Positions 6,447-21,400 of a DNA stretch of 64,000 bases are shown here, in pieces. Numbering within the stretch: the first letter of the stretch is position 1; the number at the start of each line of letters is the position of its first letter. This DNA is from a virus. The notes beneath the pieces are model-generated. The model was given only the letters and a program-made list of their open reading frames with translations, was not told the origin of the DNA and ran no database searches. The stretch spans positions 26,221 through 90,220 of the IMG/VR virus record IMGVR_UViG_3300025110_000007; one strand, given 5' to 3'. The position numbers were made by a program, and so were the translations under genes.

Positions 6447-9400
6447 TCACTCCGTGCTGTGGTCACCGCTATTAAAAGATGTATCGCCTTTACTGCCCTT
6501 TGGGTGTAATGTTTGACTGTGACGGGGCTCAACAGAGTAGTCTTCCTTTCTTGCGGCATCGCTTCTGAAATGCTCCAGTGTGTTCTCACTCATTGTGATA
6601 CGGGCTACTGGTTGCGTGATGTCAGTCTTGTCATAACCAGACACATCGACTCCGAGAATCTTAGGTCCTTGGCTCACTGCGGCACTGTTAGCAGGGTTGA
6701 CACTGTACACAGGTGCGTACGGTGGACTGCTTGGTGTACCTGTACGAGCAGAGGCCGCATCGCTGGTATAGATACCATACTTCCCACCTGCTGTGGCGGC
6801 GTAAAATGTACCGCCTGCTTGAGGTGCTCCTGACTTTACTGCCATGTTAGAACGGAACAACTGTACATGTGAGTTATCTAAAACAAAGGCTGGTCTAACC
6901 AAAAACTCAATTTCAGAGTCAGCGTGGTTTATGTTCTCAGTCACCGAAGTGTGATTACTATCTTGGTATGGATTGGAGGAAGAAGTTGCTCCGGCCTCGC
7001 CCCAGCCAGTCACATCGAGTGCACCTGCTCTGCGCTTCCAATTCATAACATAGGTACCACCAAGAGCCCAGAATGAGTGTGCATCAGACACCTTGATGAT
7101 GCCTTTTACAGGTTGCCCTGTCCAGTCCAGTGCAGTCATATCGAGGTGACCAAGTGTACGATTGCCGACATTCATGGCTCCTCTGAGTGTCGTTCGCTGA
7201 CCAACATCTCTGTTGCTGTGTAGGCTGTGCGCTTCTGTCGACATAACCACATACTCACGGCTCACACCGTCGTTGAGTTCTCCGAGTGTGTCAACATCCA
7301 ATCCAATCCGCACACCGTCACCGCCGACAGGCTCTGCAAGCATGGTGTCCGTGGTGATTGATTCAGTCGTTTCATTGACCATTGCAGTCGGCTTGAGAAG
7401 CCCATCATCGTCAGCGAGGTCGAGGCGTGCACTGATACCACGGTCTGTTTCACCGGCTTGCAATACATCGTTTCTCGGGCGAACTAAGCCCTTACCAACG
7501 GTAGGCTCAGCAGTCGGTTGAGACAGCACCAGCCCTGTCGGCTCAACGGTTTCAGAAATATCCATGAGGAGGCTTTCGTTGAAATGTGTAGGCCACCGTA
7601 CACCACGCCCATCCCCTCGGTCACCTACTCGCATAGCGTTCGTTGGGTTGAACCAATCCACGATAGCCATAGCCGCTACATCGTTATTGGCTGTGTTGGA
7701 ATTGCCACTCTGTCGGTCAGTACTGGTGGCAAAGAGGCCATTCGCTTCTGGTCGATTGCCACTGCCGCCGTCTTCGTATGCATCTTCTGGGTCCCACGCA
7801 GGAGAAATACCGAAGCCACGCACTGGGAAGCGACGGACATCTTCTCCACGAGTGTTGCCCCACCAGTCAACCATGTAGTAGCGGTGTGCTTGAGCAATCT
7901 CTGCAATTTCTAAGCCCGCCCTGTCACCTGCGTACATCCTTCGTACACTGGACGAGTTGCGGATTGTACGAACAGGACAGCCAAAAGCACGAGTCATTCT
8001 GCGTCCGTCGCTGTATCTGACTTGGCGGCCCAATTGGTCTTGATTGAGCAATGCACTAATTTGAGTAAGTCGTTCCAAAACACCCGTGTAAGTTGCAGGA
8101 TAATCAGTGCCGCCTACCCAACCGTCATCTTTGTTATCTTGCTGGATGAATGGTCCATGGTAATAACCAAGCAAAGCATTGGCGTTAGCCACTTCCAAGT
8201 AGCCTCGGACATAAGGCGACCAGCGTGGGCGATTGTACGGTTGACGCAAAGCAAAGCGATAGCCAAAGCAAGTATTTCGGGCATTATCAGATGCTGTCGT
8301 CATCTGTGCGTATGTTCGCTCTTCAAGACCAGTGTTGTCATGGAAACTCACACAGTCAACTCCGAATAACTTCCCACCCCATCCAATGAGTGTTTCAAGG
8401 AAACCATCTAAACGACTGGAGCCTGCTCCTCCTCTGGAACCACCCGGCCAATAGCCTGCGAAATTGTATTTGTCCGAACCAATAGTGCCTCCTTGATGCG
8501 AAAGATTACCGTCACCATCCATGTCAGCACCACTTTTAGTGGTACCAGTTCCACCTGTACCTGCCGCACCGGGCGGTATAATCCACCTCATTCCAAATGT
8601 GAACGGACCTTTAGAGGCCGCATAGAAGAAATCATTGTAGTGAATTGTTTCAAAGTGTTCAGGGACATTGTTGAGTCCTTTCTTGAGAACAGGTGTATCT
8701 GTTGCTCCGTTCTTGTCGTAAAAGCCTCTGCTGTTGTCATCGGAGTAGTAAGTGAAAGGACGGCCCAAGTTCGGATGCCACATACACAAATACGCATCAG
8801 CAAGATGTAGGCTGTTTGTATCACGAGTACCATTCATGGTTTGTGGCATAACCCGAGTTGTCATGCTGACAAGCGAATTAGTGAAAATTTCATCTGCCTT
8901 CCGGTTGTCATAAGGCCCGCTTAAACGAATAATTGTGTCATTGGTTAAGTTGTCAAAGAATAGAGGAGTGACTTCCGTGACACCTTGGAACTGTGTAGGC
9001 GTCCCAAGAGTAGCGTGGGCCAATGTTCCTGTTCGGTTTGTGTAGGTAGCCGTCTGCCTTTCCCCGTTAGCATCTGTGTATTCCAAAACCTCTCCGTAGT
9101 ATGCTTTGACTGGGAACAGTTCAGCATTATCCACATTGACTGTACTGCCTCCAGCAGATGAGGCTGTGACCTTAGCATTGGGGTTCAAAGAGCGAACACG
9201 ATAGTGCTCTGCGTAAATGTCAGGGTAGCATGTAGGATAACCAGCAAGTGTAATCTGAGCACCTACTGCGCCAAAGGTAGCCCTGTTCATCTGATAGTAG
9301 TGGTCAGGTGTATGCCACTCCAAATGTCTGAAATGTGTAGCGGCTGATGCAGTTGCTCCGTCCTTGTGCAACTGTGCCCACCACGGCACTGTGAGCGTAA

Positions 9401-12400
9401 ATCCGGGTGTAGTCTGAATGAACATGTTGGGGTGGTAGGGCAAGGTGCGTCTGCTAAATGCAGGTGATGTAGTCTCTTCTACACCAAGAGCGTTGTAGTT
9501 GGCCAATGGAGGCAGGTTTGTGAATTGGCTGGAGGCATCAGGCTCAAGGTCGAGCATAATTTCATTGAGCATAATTTCACAACCTCTGACATCCGCCATG
9601 GTTGCCTCTGCCAAAATCAAGGTATAGGCACCATTTGTGTTGCTCCCGTCATCGTGAGCGATGGCGACCACGGTGTTCACCTGTTGCCCTGTCAATTCTG
9701 TGACCTTAGTACCAGATTCGGATGGGGCCTTCACTGCGTCTGAATGGTTGCTGTGATAACCAGAGAATTGTTGCTTGAACACATTTGGCTGAATAATAAT
9801 CTGATATGCTCCGACTTCCATAGGGTCAGGGAAATGGTCGTTGAGAGTGTAGGAACCAGCCGCCTCTAACACAATGGAGTGGCCTCCCTGTGAATTAGTC
9901 GTGCCTGCACTACCTTTCGATGCGGCTATCCCGTAGCCGTCGAATTTGACTTTGGTTTCAGTCAAGAGAGTGAATGCCCCGCCGTGTATGTCAGAAGGTC
10001 CGTATGGTGCAGACGCACCTGAGAACCAAACCAGAGGGTCACGAGGATTAAGGCGTTCAAGTAAGTCGTTGCCGCTGTATTCAGCGGACATGTCCTCCTC
10101 AAAGGTTGATGATGTAGTAATTCGACTTGCTTGACCAAGATTGTAAAGTCGTTGATACGCAGGGTGAGCATAGTGCCCCGGCATCAAAGCCATTGTTGGT
10201 GTGACATAATGATGGCCCATGCGTGGAATAGGCATAGGCGTCATCTTGGGTGCACTCAGAGCAGTGTGTGGAGTCCCGTTGACGGCAGTCCAGTCAATGG
10301 TCTTCATGTCTGGGCTGGCCCCGCTGTATTCACTGTGGTCCCGCAACCGTCGAGAAGCAAAGAAACGAGTGCTACCAGCAGGCATGAAGTATGATGGTAC
10401 AACCTTGAGTCCGGTTTTACCAGTCACGAAAGAAACAAAGTCTGGACTGTACACAACGCCTGTGAATTTATTCGTCCCTGTGTTGGTGTAAGAGGCTAAA
10501 ACACCCTTGTTGGTCGTAGGGTCGTACACTCGTAAGAACCAGCGACCGCCGCTTGATTCTCCGTTATCTTTCCATGTGTCATCTTCCGGTGTACTACCAA
10601 CTGTGATTTCAGTACCTGAGTAGCCACTGTAAGTCAGTTCATCAACATCATAGCGGTGTGTCATTGTGACACCGACACGAGTCACATGGAATTGTAAAGA
10701 GCGGTCATGGGGTTCGTATGCTGTGTTCAAAGGAGCGTTGTCAGTGTGTGACTCCCAGCCCTTTGAAGAACTGGCAGGGAACGCCAAACGGTCATCAGAA
10801 AGGTCCGTACCGTCTTGCGACAGGTGTTCCCAACCATTGTTCTCCCAAGTAGGCCAAAGCCTCGGCCCATCGTAGGTTTCTTTGAATGTATCAGTTATAG
10901 ATGGCTGTGCTTGAGCAGGGTGCATCAAACCACCAGAGCCCATGGTTTCGTTTTGGTAAGCCTGTATTCGGTCAAAGCCCGGTCGAACAATGATGTTGCC
11001 GGGAATTTCATCAGCGTTTGGTAGTCGAATCTTCATGTTGGGTGATATACCAGACCCAGCGATAGCGGGGGACAAGCCCTCTATGTCACGGTCACTTACA
11101 TGTCTGAAATCCATGATGACTGTGCCCAAAGGACTGCCACCCTCAAGACGGTGTTCTTGGCCTGTGTCATCAACAACTTGCATGCTTTCAAATTGCAAGT
11201 GCTCGTTGGGTATAATCAGAGCGTTTTCCTTTTCGTTGATGTGCTTCTGTGCCAATTGAGGATGGCTCAGTTCCTGTGCTTGGATGATTGGGAACATAGC
11301 ACTGTTCGTCGACTCAAAAGAGAATCGACAATTGCCCAGAATCTTTTCCCCAACTGTCTTGTAAGACCCGCCGTCTTTGCGAACAGTCCAAGGTATCATA
11401 CCAAGGCCACGAGCATTTGATGCAGGCATGGTTAAGTTGCCTCCGTCCATTCGTTTCCATACTATGTGCTCTTCTGTAAAGTTGCGAGCCGCACTTTTTG
11501 TATCGTAGTACTTGTACAATCCTGCTGATGTTTCGTAGTATTCTGTACGAGAAGTGATTCCTGTGCACTCCTGTACCAAAGTATCTGCCAGAGTATGCAG
11601 TTGGTTGGTAGACATAATAGATTTGTCCCAAAACAAATCTCCTGTTGGGCTTTGACAGGGGTCTGCCCTGCTAACATGGCTGGTCGAGGTGACCCTTGCA
11701 TTTGGATAAGCAACTGTATCGACATTCGGATAGGCTGTGAAATCTGTGCTTGCTCTAATGTTTGCTTCGACATGAGGCCCTGCTGTGGCAGGAGCATTGT
11801 ACCGGCTCTTGTTGTGAACCTTGTTTATGCTCCAAGCCTGTGTACCTGCTCTCAAGATGTTGCCGTCTGCTTTGACAGAAAGCCAGTCACCAGATGCAAT
11901 GATGCCATCTCTGTCTGTTTTGGCTATGAGAGGTAGTTCACTTTCATGGCTGACTGCTACCAAGTGACGGCTGGATAAGCCATGTACACAAAAATCATTG
12001 GCTAACGATGAAGGCGTGTCTGTTATACCGATAGGTGGAGATGATGCCAAGCAGGTTTCAGCGGAGCCATAAGGAGCAAAGCCCAAGAACGGATGCCAAG
12101 CCCCGAGTCCAGCAGGGAATTTGGTTCCACCAATTGAGGTACCGTTGTAGGAATTCAGATACGAATATGCCTCTCCTGCCCACCCAACTGCCCCTATGGG
12201 TTTGGTACGGTCAACTGCGTCCATAAAGCCGTTGAAGTGCACCTGTGTCATGTGTTCACGAGATTGAGTCGTGTTGTTGTATTGATGTGTGCCCGCTTTA
12301 GTCCAAACATAAACGACAGCAGGTCCGTTGTCACCGTTCACTTGAGCGGCCGCTATTGCCGCTTTAGTTGTAGGGTCAACCAGATTCGTACTATTTGTGA

Positions 12401-15400
12401 TACCATTTTTACCAAGAGTAAATGTTGCACCAGTATAGGAAACATAAGGTGCAAAGGCCGATTTAGTGCCGTTGCTTATACGCAACCAACCGTATGCTGG
12501 TAGTGTAGTTGGTAGGGTTCCTGCGGCTTGCAAAGTAGCGGCGGCTCCATCTTCTGCGGTGTAGCCGTCTGGTTGCACATCGAGAGCCACCCAACCATAG
12601 CGGTCTTGCTTGCCTGCATGTTGCATAGTCGGCAAGAAAGTACCACCAATAGCCTTGAGGGGGTCTATACCGGGGAATGTGTTGATACCTGCGGCAAGTA
12701 CAGCGGCCAGTTCTTCTGCGTTCTGACAGCGTGTGGCGTCGATGACAAAGATATTGCCACCAATGTCTCCATTGGAATAGGCTTTGGCAAGTGCACTACT
12801 CACACGGAAAACGGATGGATTACGAGTATCTCCACTACCTGTTGCCAATCGATTGGTTGATGACGGGTTTTTTACATTGCGGATAATGTGGTTATCTAAG
12901 AAATGACCACCGGGGTGATAGCCTCCATCCATGTGCCAAAGGCTGTTAGACGCTCTGGTGTTGGCTATGGCTCCTATGAAAGTACCTGCGTAATTCTTGA
13001 ATACATCATCGAAAGGATGTGCGTATGCAACAGGACTACTTGGACCAAAGTGCGTATCATAATATCGCCCCTTTCCTGCCCCTTGTCCATAGAAGCGAGA
13101 ATTAGGCATACCCTTAGTCGGTTCCCAATTAAGAATCCAGTTGTAGCCTGATATGTTGCTGGCTTGATACTCTTTCGTAGGTGGTAGGTTAGCAGAGAAG
13201 CCGTAAAGCGTACTGCCGCCATGAGAAATTAGATTGGGTAGGAACGATTCTCCGGCAGGGTGAGTGCTCGGTACTGCGCTGTACCCGTTTCCTGTTGTGA
13301 CTATGTCAGACAACTGTGGTTCATACGATTGGAAGTTGTGAGGAACTGCTTGCCCCGGACCAAAAACCAGATATGTGGTAGCATCATTTGTGGCTGATGT
13401 GGTCGAGTAGCGTGCGTGAGGATGAGAAAAGCGCAGTACGATTGGGCTTGGGCGGTTGCAATTGACTGTCTTCCCACCGCCTGTGTATGTGACTCCTGTT
13501 GAAGAAGCGTTCGTGTTATTTCCAGCATCCAAGTCAGGACTCAGCATAGCGTCCTTGTTAAAGAAAGGCGGATAATGTTGTCCATTGTGTTGATTAAGAT
13601 ACGGTGTACCGGGGAACATAGCCAACATAGCGTTGGTATCGATGAGTGCATAGGAACCAGCGGCCTCACCTACATTCTGCATACCAGCAGAGCCAGTCGG
13701 CCCAGATGAGTATGGGTGAGTGTAAAATTCCTCATAATCGTTTTGTGTTCCATCGTTGATGTCAAGAGTGACTCCAGAGAAACCACCACCAAAGTACAGA
13801 GGTACCCACCTGTCAACACTGGAACGACCGCCACGGAAGTATAGGAATGGCTCCCCGTGATGGCTACCTGTTGTGCGAATACCGTCACAGTCATGGAATT
13901 TCAAAAGATTAGCGTGGGCTACAAGTATATCGTCAGCGGCAAGGTTGGTGACAAAGTCAGCCGAATGATTGAGCAAATCCAATTTGTTTTCAGCGGCTCC
14001 TGCTTTGCTGACTGCTCTGGCCCAGTCTGTGTCACCTCTCCAAAAGACAACCTCTTCGCTCCAAGCATTAGAGTCGTCAGATGCGGGAGTCATGGCGAGG
14101 TAAAGATACTCGTTAGATGGAAGCACCAAGTGGTCAGGTGTGGTGCTTGTATCTTTGGAAGCAATGTTGACCATCACAGTGTTGATGCACGGCGTGATTC
14201 GGTCACCGGGCAGGCGAATGTAAGTGTCTCCTCTGAGATTGTCACGCCACTGCTTGACATTGACAGAATCGTTAAGGCTGTCAACAAGTACAGGGGTTGC
14301 AGTGTTAGCGTTAGGTCCACGATACTTTGTAGTGATATGAAGAACAGTGGCAGGGATGTAGCCTACATCCAGTCTGACACCAGCCAAAATCTCTGCTTCG
14401 GTCAAACCGCCCAAGTGATTTGTCCCTGTTGCCAGATTGCTTGCCGCCGCTTGAATGCCCCAATCCTTGCCGACGGACGATTGGAATAGGTGTCGCAGAG
14501 GTGTGACTTTGTGTTTGGAACTGTGTGCCTTGATGCGTATAGCATCGGGCGCTACACCCCACTCTCCCAAAGTCTTCCCGTCTGGAGCCAAGTAAGATGT
14601 ACAGTCGAATGAAGTGGCACTCACATCTTCGGTGTTCGGGTCTTCCATGTTGATGGCATGATTGACTGCCGCCGCAATCACTTCGTCAGTGAGGAGCGAA
14701 GTGAAGTTGATACGAGGGCTAAAGATTCGTGTGACTGCGCTGGAATAATCTGAACTAATGTTCTTAACCCCGTACAGGTAATGAACACCAGAAGCACCAG
14801 CCTTGGCGTAATGAGAGCGGCTCGTGTAGTAGTATGTTTCTCCATTGTTTGCTGTGCCAGCAACATCGTTTAATTGGATAAGTCCACTGTCGGGTAGGCC
14901 AAGATAACCCAGAATATCAGTGTGTGCTAAATTGCTACCAGTGCCGTAAGGAGCGGCTAAAATAATTTTGAAATTGTCATTTGAGCCGTCTTTTTGGAAG
15001 GTAGCAGATATGCCCACAGCAGGTGAATTGTAAGTGTTCCAAAGATTGCCACGGAATGATTGTTTTGTACCACCAGTGTACTGGCCACAAACATCACCTT
15101 TGCCGCTGATGTGTTTTCCTATGGTAAAGCCACCCTGTCCGACATCACGGTCATCAAAGTGAATAATGACCTCGTTGTCCAATGTAGGCGGCAAACGAGT
15201 CAAAGAGTTGCCCAAAGCCTCACCATATTGCTTGTACGCCATTCTGATGGTGTGACTATCTCCCCTGTGGTCAACCATGCGAATGCCGTATAATTGCCCT
15301 GTACCCATCTTGTCAGGTCGAATGTCATCATCTGGTATGTAGCCACCGCCACTTTGGTTGACAAGACCGTGTTGCTTGGTACCAGCGGCTAAATCTTTGT

Positions 15401-18400
15401 CGCCGTAAATGTAATCGTAGCGGGTGGAAACACCATCTCTTCCCATTCCCCACTTACCAGCATCAGGTGCCCAACCCGGAATGCCTGCTTGCGTCAATCC
15501 GCCGAAGTTGATTCGGGCCTTTGCTTGTGTTCCTACTCGCAGACCTTCGACGAGAACCTTCCCATCTGACTTGGGCTCAAAACTGGAATTGAGGATAGTG
15601 TTGCTACTGCGACCAGTGGCGTGCTCATCTGTTGAGTGAGCATTGATTGCGCCCGAGCCATGTACTTCTGGACCAAAGTCAAGTGTGTTTTGATAATCCG
15701 CATCGACTTCCTCCATTGGGATGTATTCTCGGAGAGTAGTGATTGGAGCGAACGGCCGACCGAACTTGTTGATTGGCATTGGTGCAGGGTGCATGTTTTC
15801 GCCGTCCATCTCATCTGGCTGGCACCAGTAGTTGCGGAAGCGTCCTCCGTGACCAATAAGATACTCCGGTCTGTACGGAGCCTGTCCGTTGGAATTATCC
15901 ATCCATGCGCAGAAGTTGCGACCCGACGCACCGGGCACGGTTGAATGAACTACGATTGAGTAGCCTTTCTTGCCTTCTGCACTATTGACAACCCGGCCAA
16001 GGTGAGCACGCATGTACCCCATGTGCGTACCTCGGTCATGACTGCCGAAAGCCGTATCAGAATTCCAGAAGGGAGCAGGGTCGTGTGTCGAACCAGTAGC
16101 GGCAAAGTCTGCTTTTTGATGTGGGGCGGTAGGGTCTTTGCGAGGATTGGTGCTGGTTGCTGAATGACCTTTGCCAAAATCAAACCTGTCTGCCTCACCC
16201 AAAAATTGGTCAGCCGGTCGTCGAGCGTGAGTTCGACCTGTCTTTGCTCCAGCCTGATTGATACGGCGGACAACCTCTCTTGCGGCCGCTTCGATGTCAG
16301 TGATACCTTGGCGGACCCCTATTTCTCCAAAGTCAAGAGTGAGGCGGCGTACAAAATCCATTTGATTCCAATGTGGTAAATGTTGCAGGCGACTTTCTTC
16401 ATGTCCAGACAAATCAAGAGTCGAAGACCGAATACCTTTCATTGACAAAAAGGCAGGAACTACTCGTGTACCATCAGGAGTATCGAACAATGTTGATACC
16501 TCGTCAGAGGAGGAGTCAATTTGCAAGTGGGTGTCTTCTGGTGCACCGTATTCCGTGACTGCATCATTTGTTCTTCGCATAGTTGCAATGACATCGGGTA
16601 CATGATTATGATAACCTGTTGCATGTGTGGCAATTGTGACATTGAGTTGCCCTGAATTCATGTGCGCCATAGCCGCCTCCATAAATTCGGACTTAGCAGT
16701 TGAGGCCGTTTCTTTGTGCTGACTTGGAAAACCGTTAGCCACATCAACGGGTGTTTTGACCTCGGCTGTTGCGGGACTACTTTGAACTTGCATCCAAAGG
16801 TCTTGGAAAGCAATGAACTCACGGTCATGAGCGACATCGTAAAGCAACACACGGGCATAGTCTTCTGTACACTGATACGGGTCCAGATAAGCCACGGTAG
16901 GAGCCAAAGTAGCACTGAGCCCCAGTGCTTCGTAATTCAACTCAATCGTTTTGTTGATATGTTGTACGAAGTTGCGGCTCGTTTCTAAGCAAGAATTACC
17001 AATCAGGAAATTTTCCATGGGTATGCTCTCACGAGGCGTAGTTGCAAAATCACCTTCACCGCCAAGGAAACCTGACCAAACTTGACCTTCGTTCAAAGTA
17101 CCTCGGCTTTTACAGAAAAGTCCCTCCACTGAGTGCGGGTTGGTGTATTGCATGTTCATCCAAACAGTATCTCCATCCCTGAGTCCACCGGGGCAAAATG
17201 GGTTAGCCCATTTACTGTTGAGCAATTGTGTATCTAATGTAGTAGGTACGGTGGAACCAGTAGCACGGAAATCAACAAGCAAAATTTCAGTACCTGCACT
17301 CGGATTGAAACCGCTATCAATTGAAATCAGAGAAAGGACATTGCCAGTGCGTGTTTTGTAATGAGCGTATTTGTAAGCACTTGCAGTGTTATCGTAGTAC
17401 CGAACCCGATATGCATGTGTGCTGTGAGAGGTGGTTGCTGGCCATGTTTCGGATGATTCAAGAGTAAGATTCGGACTACTGAAAGCCTCAACAATGCCAC
17501 GGGCTCTTTTGTTTTGTACATGAGGTAGGTGTGGGTTTGTGGTTGGTCCTGAACGGAACTCAACAGCAGAGACATACTGTTTCAACCCATAATCTATGTT
17601 GCCACCCTGTGTCATTACATTTGCACGGTCGTAATAGAACTCAGAACGCTGTTCAAACCCTGCGCTTGATAGTGTTGGATTGTCAGCAATTGATGCGTAA
17701 TTCATGTTTTGAATGCCTTGAGCAGGGGAAATTCGACTGCCTACTTGGTAATCACGAAGGAAGTTAGAAGAGAACGCCCATGCATCATCCGCCGCCGCAT
17801 TGCCTGCAACGGTCAGATAATTGTTGGTTGTATCAATTGCGCTGTAAATCACCCACTCGCCATTCTTTGTAAAGGCAGAACGGAACCTGAGTGCGCCTCC
17901 GATGCCCCCTATGACAACAGGAGCGGCCGAGGGTATTGGGAAAAGGCTTGCGTCTTTCACATAGATGCGTCTGTTAGCACTGTCGTACTCAGCACTGATG
18001 GTTGTACCACGCTTGTGTTTCTTTTGAGATACAGGAAGAGAAAACGCACTGTTGACTTGTGGGTCTTCTGGTGCCACGCTCTTTGGTCTTCGACCAACAG
18101 GGTTAGGGGCCCATGTAGGGGCAGTGTAGGTTGCATCAAGATGCAACTTCATGCTGTTATCAGGACCGGGGAACACACCCGCATCAGGGTCATCGAAAAA
18201 GAAATCCTCAAACAGGGGGAACTCAATCATGGCTCGTGTACTGGCATACTGTGTGCCCAACTGATAATCGTGTTGTACAGTGTCCAGTGTTTGGAAAAGT
18301 CTGTCGTTGACGGTCGTGCCATCAGGAGCAATGGACTCTGCGTTAAATTTGTCATCCACCTGCAAATAGCCACCGATTGCAATTGCTGTCCCTGTCTTCC

Positions 18401-21400
18401 AATCTGCAAACGAGGCGGCTTCTGTACCATCAAAGAGAATGAATTTACCTGAGCCTAAATGCGTTGAGCCAGAAGCAAATGTGAATACGCTTCCTGTCTT
18501 TGATGCGTATTCGGCTGAGGCAAACAACTGATTGTCTGCCCCTTCGATTCCGGGCTTTTGCAGGAAGATTTTTCCTATCTTTGGAAAGCAGTAAGTTCCC
18601 CACGATGCAAGGTCAGTGGCGTTATTATTGAGCGGTACGACTGTAATGGTTGTGCTACCAAGCGCACTTACCTTCGTCGTACAGTCCCGACGAGTCGACC
18701 AGCCAACACGGGCTGTTGGACTCGGGTCCCAAGTCGGCTTAGTATTGACCGCTCCTTGCCCTACTCCACCCATAGTCATCGTGACTACTGGGCTACCGGG
18801 CATAATTTCCTTGACAATGTGTGAATCAGGAGCACCGTCACCCTTGACATTGACAGAATTGGATAAAGCGTCTGCAACCAAACCGTGTGCTCGCAGGACT
18901 GTGTCGCTCTCACCATTGCTGTCGAAGTCAATGACCTTCCCACGACCGACAACATACTGGACAATGACCGTGTTGGGTTCTGAATCGTCTTTGTTTGTCA
19001 GCATCTTTGTCAGTTGGCTGAACCTACGACGGTCAGATGGCTGTACGACAACACGGGTTCGACCGCTCTTTGTACGATGACCTATGATGTCAAACACTTC
19101 ATTGACAGCAGTACTTTGATTTGTTGAACTGACGGCCTGCATTAGAGGTTGATGAAACAATTCCTCATTATCTGCTACTGTTCCGGCAATACCTGCGCTG
19201 ATACCAATGGCTGTGGAAGATATGCTTGTAATTGCACCAAGCAACAAGCCCTTTTGAGTGTACACATTGAGTCCTACTCCAAATTTGGTAGTAGCGTCAA
19301 CACCATCGACTGTGATTGAAGTAGCACTTGCCGAATAACCTCCGCCATTGTTGACGAGTACGCCTGTACGAGGACGCATGTCTTTCTTGAACTCCGCTTG
19401 GAAGTTTCCAGATGCTTCTAAATTTGGCGTGATTTGTTCATTATCCGATGCTGAAATTAGCAATTTATGGAAAAATGATTTGTGGACGGTGTTATCGTAA
19501 AGCGCAGATGCAATCACCTGCGGTGCTTTTTGTACAGAATCAGACGAATGTAGTGGAAGGTAGTTGTCAGGGGTTAGAGACACATCTAATTGCGTTTCTG
19601 CGATAGTACCTTCCGAATCATCGCCTACAAGCCCGCCGTCCTCGATGTAAAATGATGAATCAGATTCAAATTCCAACACGCCGCCCGGTGCATAGAGAAC
19701 TGCTGTTCCAGCAGATATGTCTGAATGAATGAGGTCAACCATCTTAACGCCTGATGCCAACTGCGTGTTGCCGCTTGGAATTGTTTTTTCGACTAAAAGA
19801 ACACTGCCACGCAACGACACATTGACAATTGCCCCCGTGACTGCGGCAGTTTGGAATGCCGATGTAGGAGCAGAGGAAAATGTCAGCGTCTTTGCGCTGT
19901 GGTCGAGTGTGGCCGTAATAGACGAGGCACCTGCCACCTCTCCTGCTATGCTGATGTAATCAGCACGAATGGTAGTGCCTGTTTTGCCAAAGGCTTCTGT
20001 GCTTTGAAATTTAATTACATTGGAAGAATAATTGTGAGTCAGTCGTCCTGTGGCGGCATGTTTCATACCCGTACCTGCAAAGTCGATTGCATTGTAATGT
20101 ACCTGTACGAATGGAGCGTAGTCGTATGTTGAAAGGCTGGGCACATTAAGAATCGCCACCCTTGACTCAGTAGACGGAGTCATGTGACGAGTGTGTGCAT
20201 CACCCGTGGGAGAAGTGTCGCCCATGTTTCTCAAAGCAAATGGCTCTGCGTCAAAACCATCCCCACCTATGGCAAGAAGGGCTCGCTGAGTATCGTCGAT
20301 GCCAGCCATTCCGTTTTCAACAGCCTGAGTTGGAACAGAGGAAAAGGTCAATCCTGAAACATCGTATGGTCCAAACAAGTCATTGAACACAACAGGACTA
20401 CCGGGTGGGACAGAGTCTGACAAATCAGCGTACTGTGCGGCAAAAGATGCTTCCATTACCTGCGCAACAGCGTCAACACTCTGCTCAACATAAGCGGCCT
20501 TGGGCGTTGGCATCGTACCCATGAACGGGTGACCGGGGATATGATTGAGTGTGTGTCGACCTGTGTGGCCTATGAGGAAATTGTCGGCCATACGAGTGGT
20601 TGCAGAGAACTTTGAATAGCCGTTATCTGTTGTTGCCATTGTTAGGGCAAACAGCAATCCGTGATTTTCAAAGTCACTTTCGTCGATGAGAACTTGTCCT
20701 TGGCGATGAGAGAACTGTGTGCCTGTACCAGCAATCTGATACGGCTCTCCTGTACCTCCATCAACCAAGCAATCGCCTGTGACAATGGCTCCAATGCCTG
20801 CACCGTGTGCCATAAGCAGACCTCTGCGGCCTGTACTGGCGTTGCTTGCATAATCCAAGTGAATACTTTCGACGGTCATTGTACCAGCAGACGCATCCAC
20901 TGCGGTGATTCGTACACGCTCAGGTGCTTCTCGGTTGGGAATGCCTGTGCTTTGATTGTACCCAAGTGGATTGATGAGCAGGTTGAATGGTACATGTGGT
21001 ACACTGACAGTTGTCGATGACCCGCTGGTAAAGCGTTTAACACTGTACGAGCCGTTTGATTGGGGAGATGTGGTCAGGTCCACCGAAGTCAGACCGCTTT
21101 GTCCAGTGAACTCGTCGACCAAGGTCTGTGCCAATGTGGTACCGATTGAAATGGATGATGATGCTCCTGTCGAAGCCGATAAAGAAGGTAGCGTAATACT
21201 GGTAGCAATGGGTTCAACAGGTTCTTCAAATCTCCAAAGACCAAGAGTTGAGTCGTTCTTGACAGGCAAAGACAAATCGTGACCAGCATCGGATGCTCCT
21301 CTGCTCCAGTGCACGGCCTCGATAGTGCCACGATATTCCCCTCCTGTACCACCAATGCTGAGTTGCGTAGGATGAAGAGCCAGTTCGTGTTCTTCGTCAA

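Noticed and set aside
13857-14489. Plus-strand 210-codon open frame
   Set aside because: Lies wholly antisense to the giant gene, has Cys/Val/Ser-biased shadow composition and no ribosome site.
17709-18452. Plus-strand 247-codon open frame
   Set aside because: Antisense shadow of the giant gene; composition is Cys- and Arg-rich without any recognisable motif.
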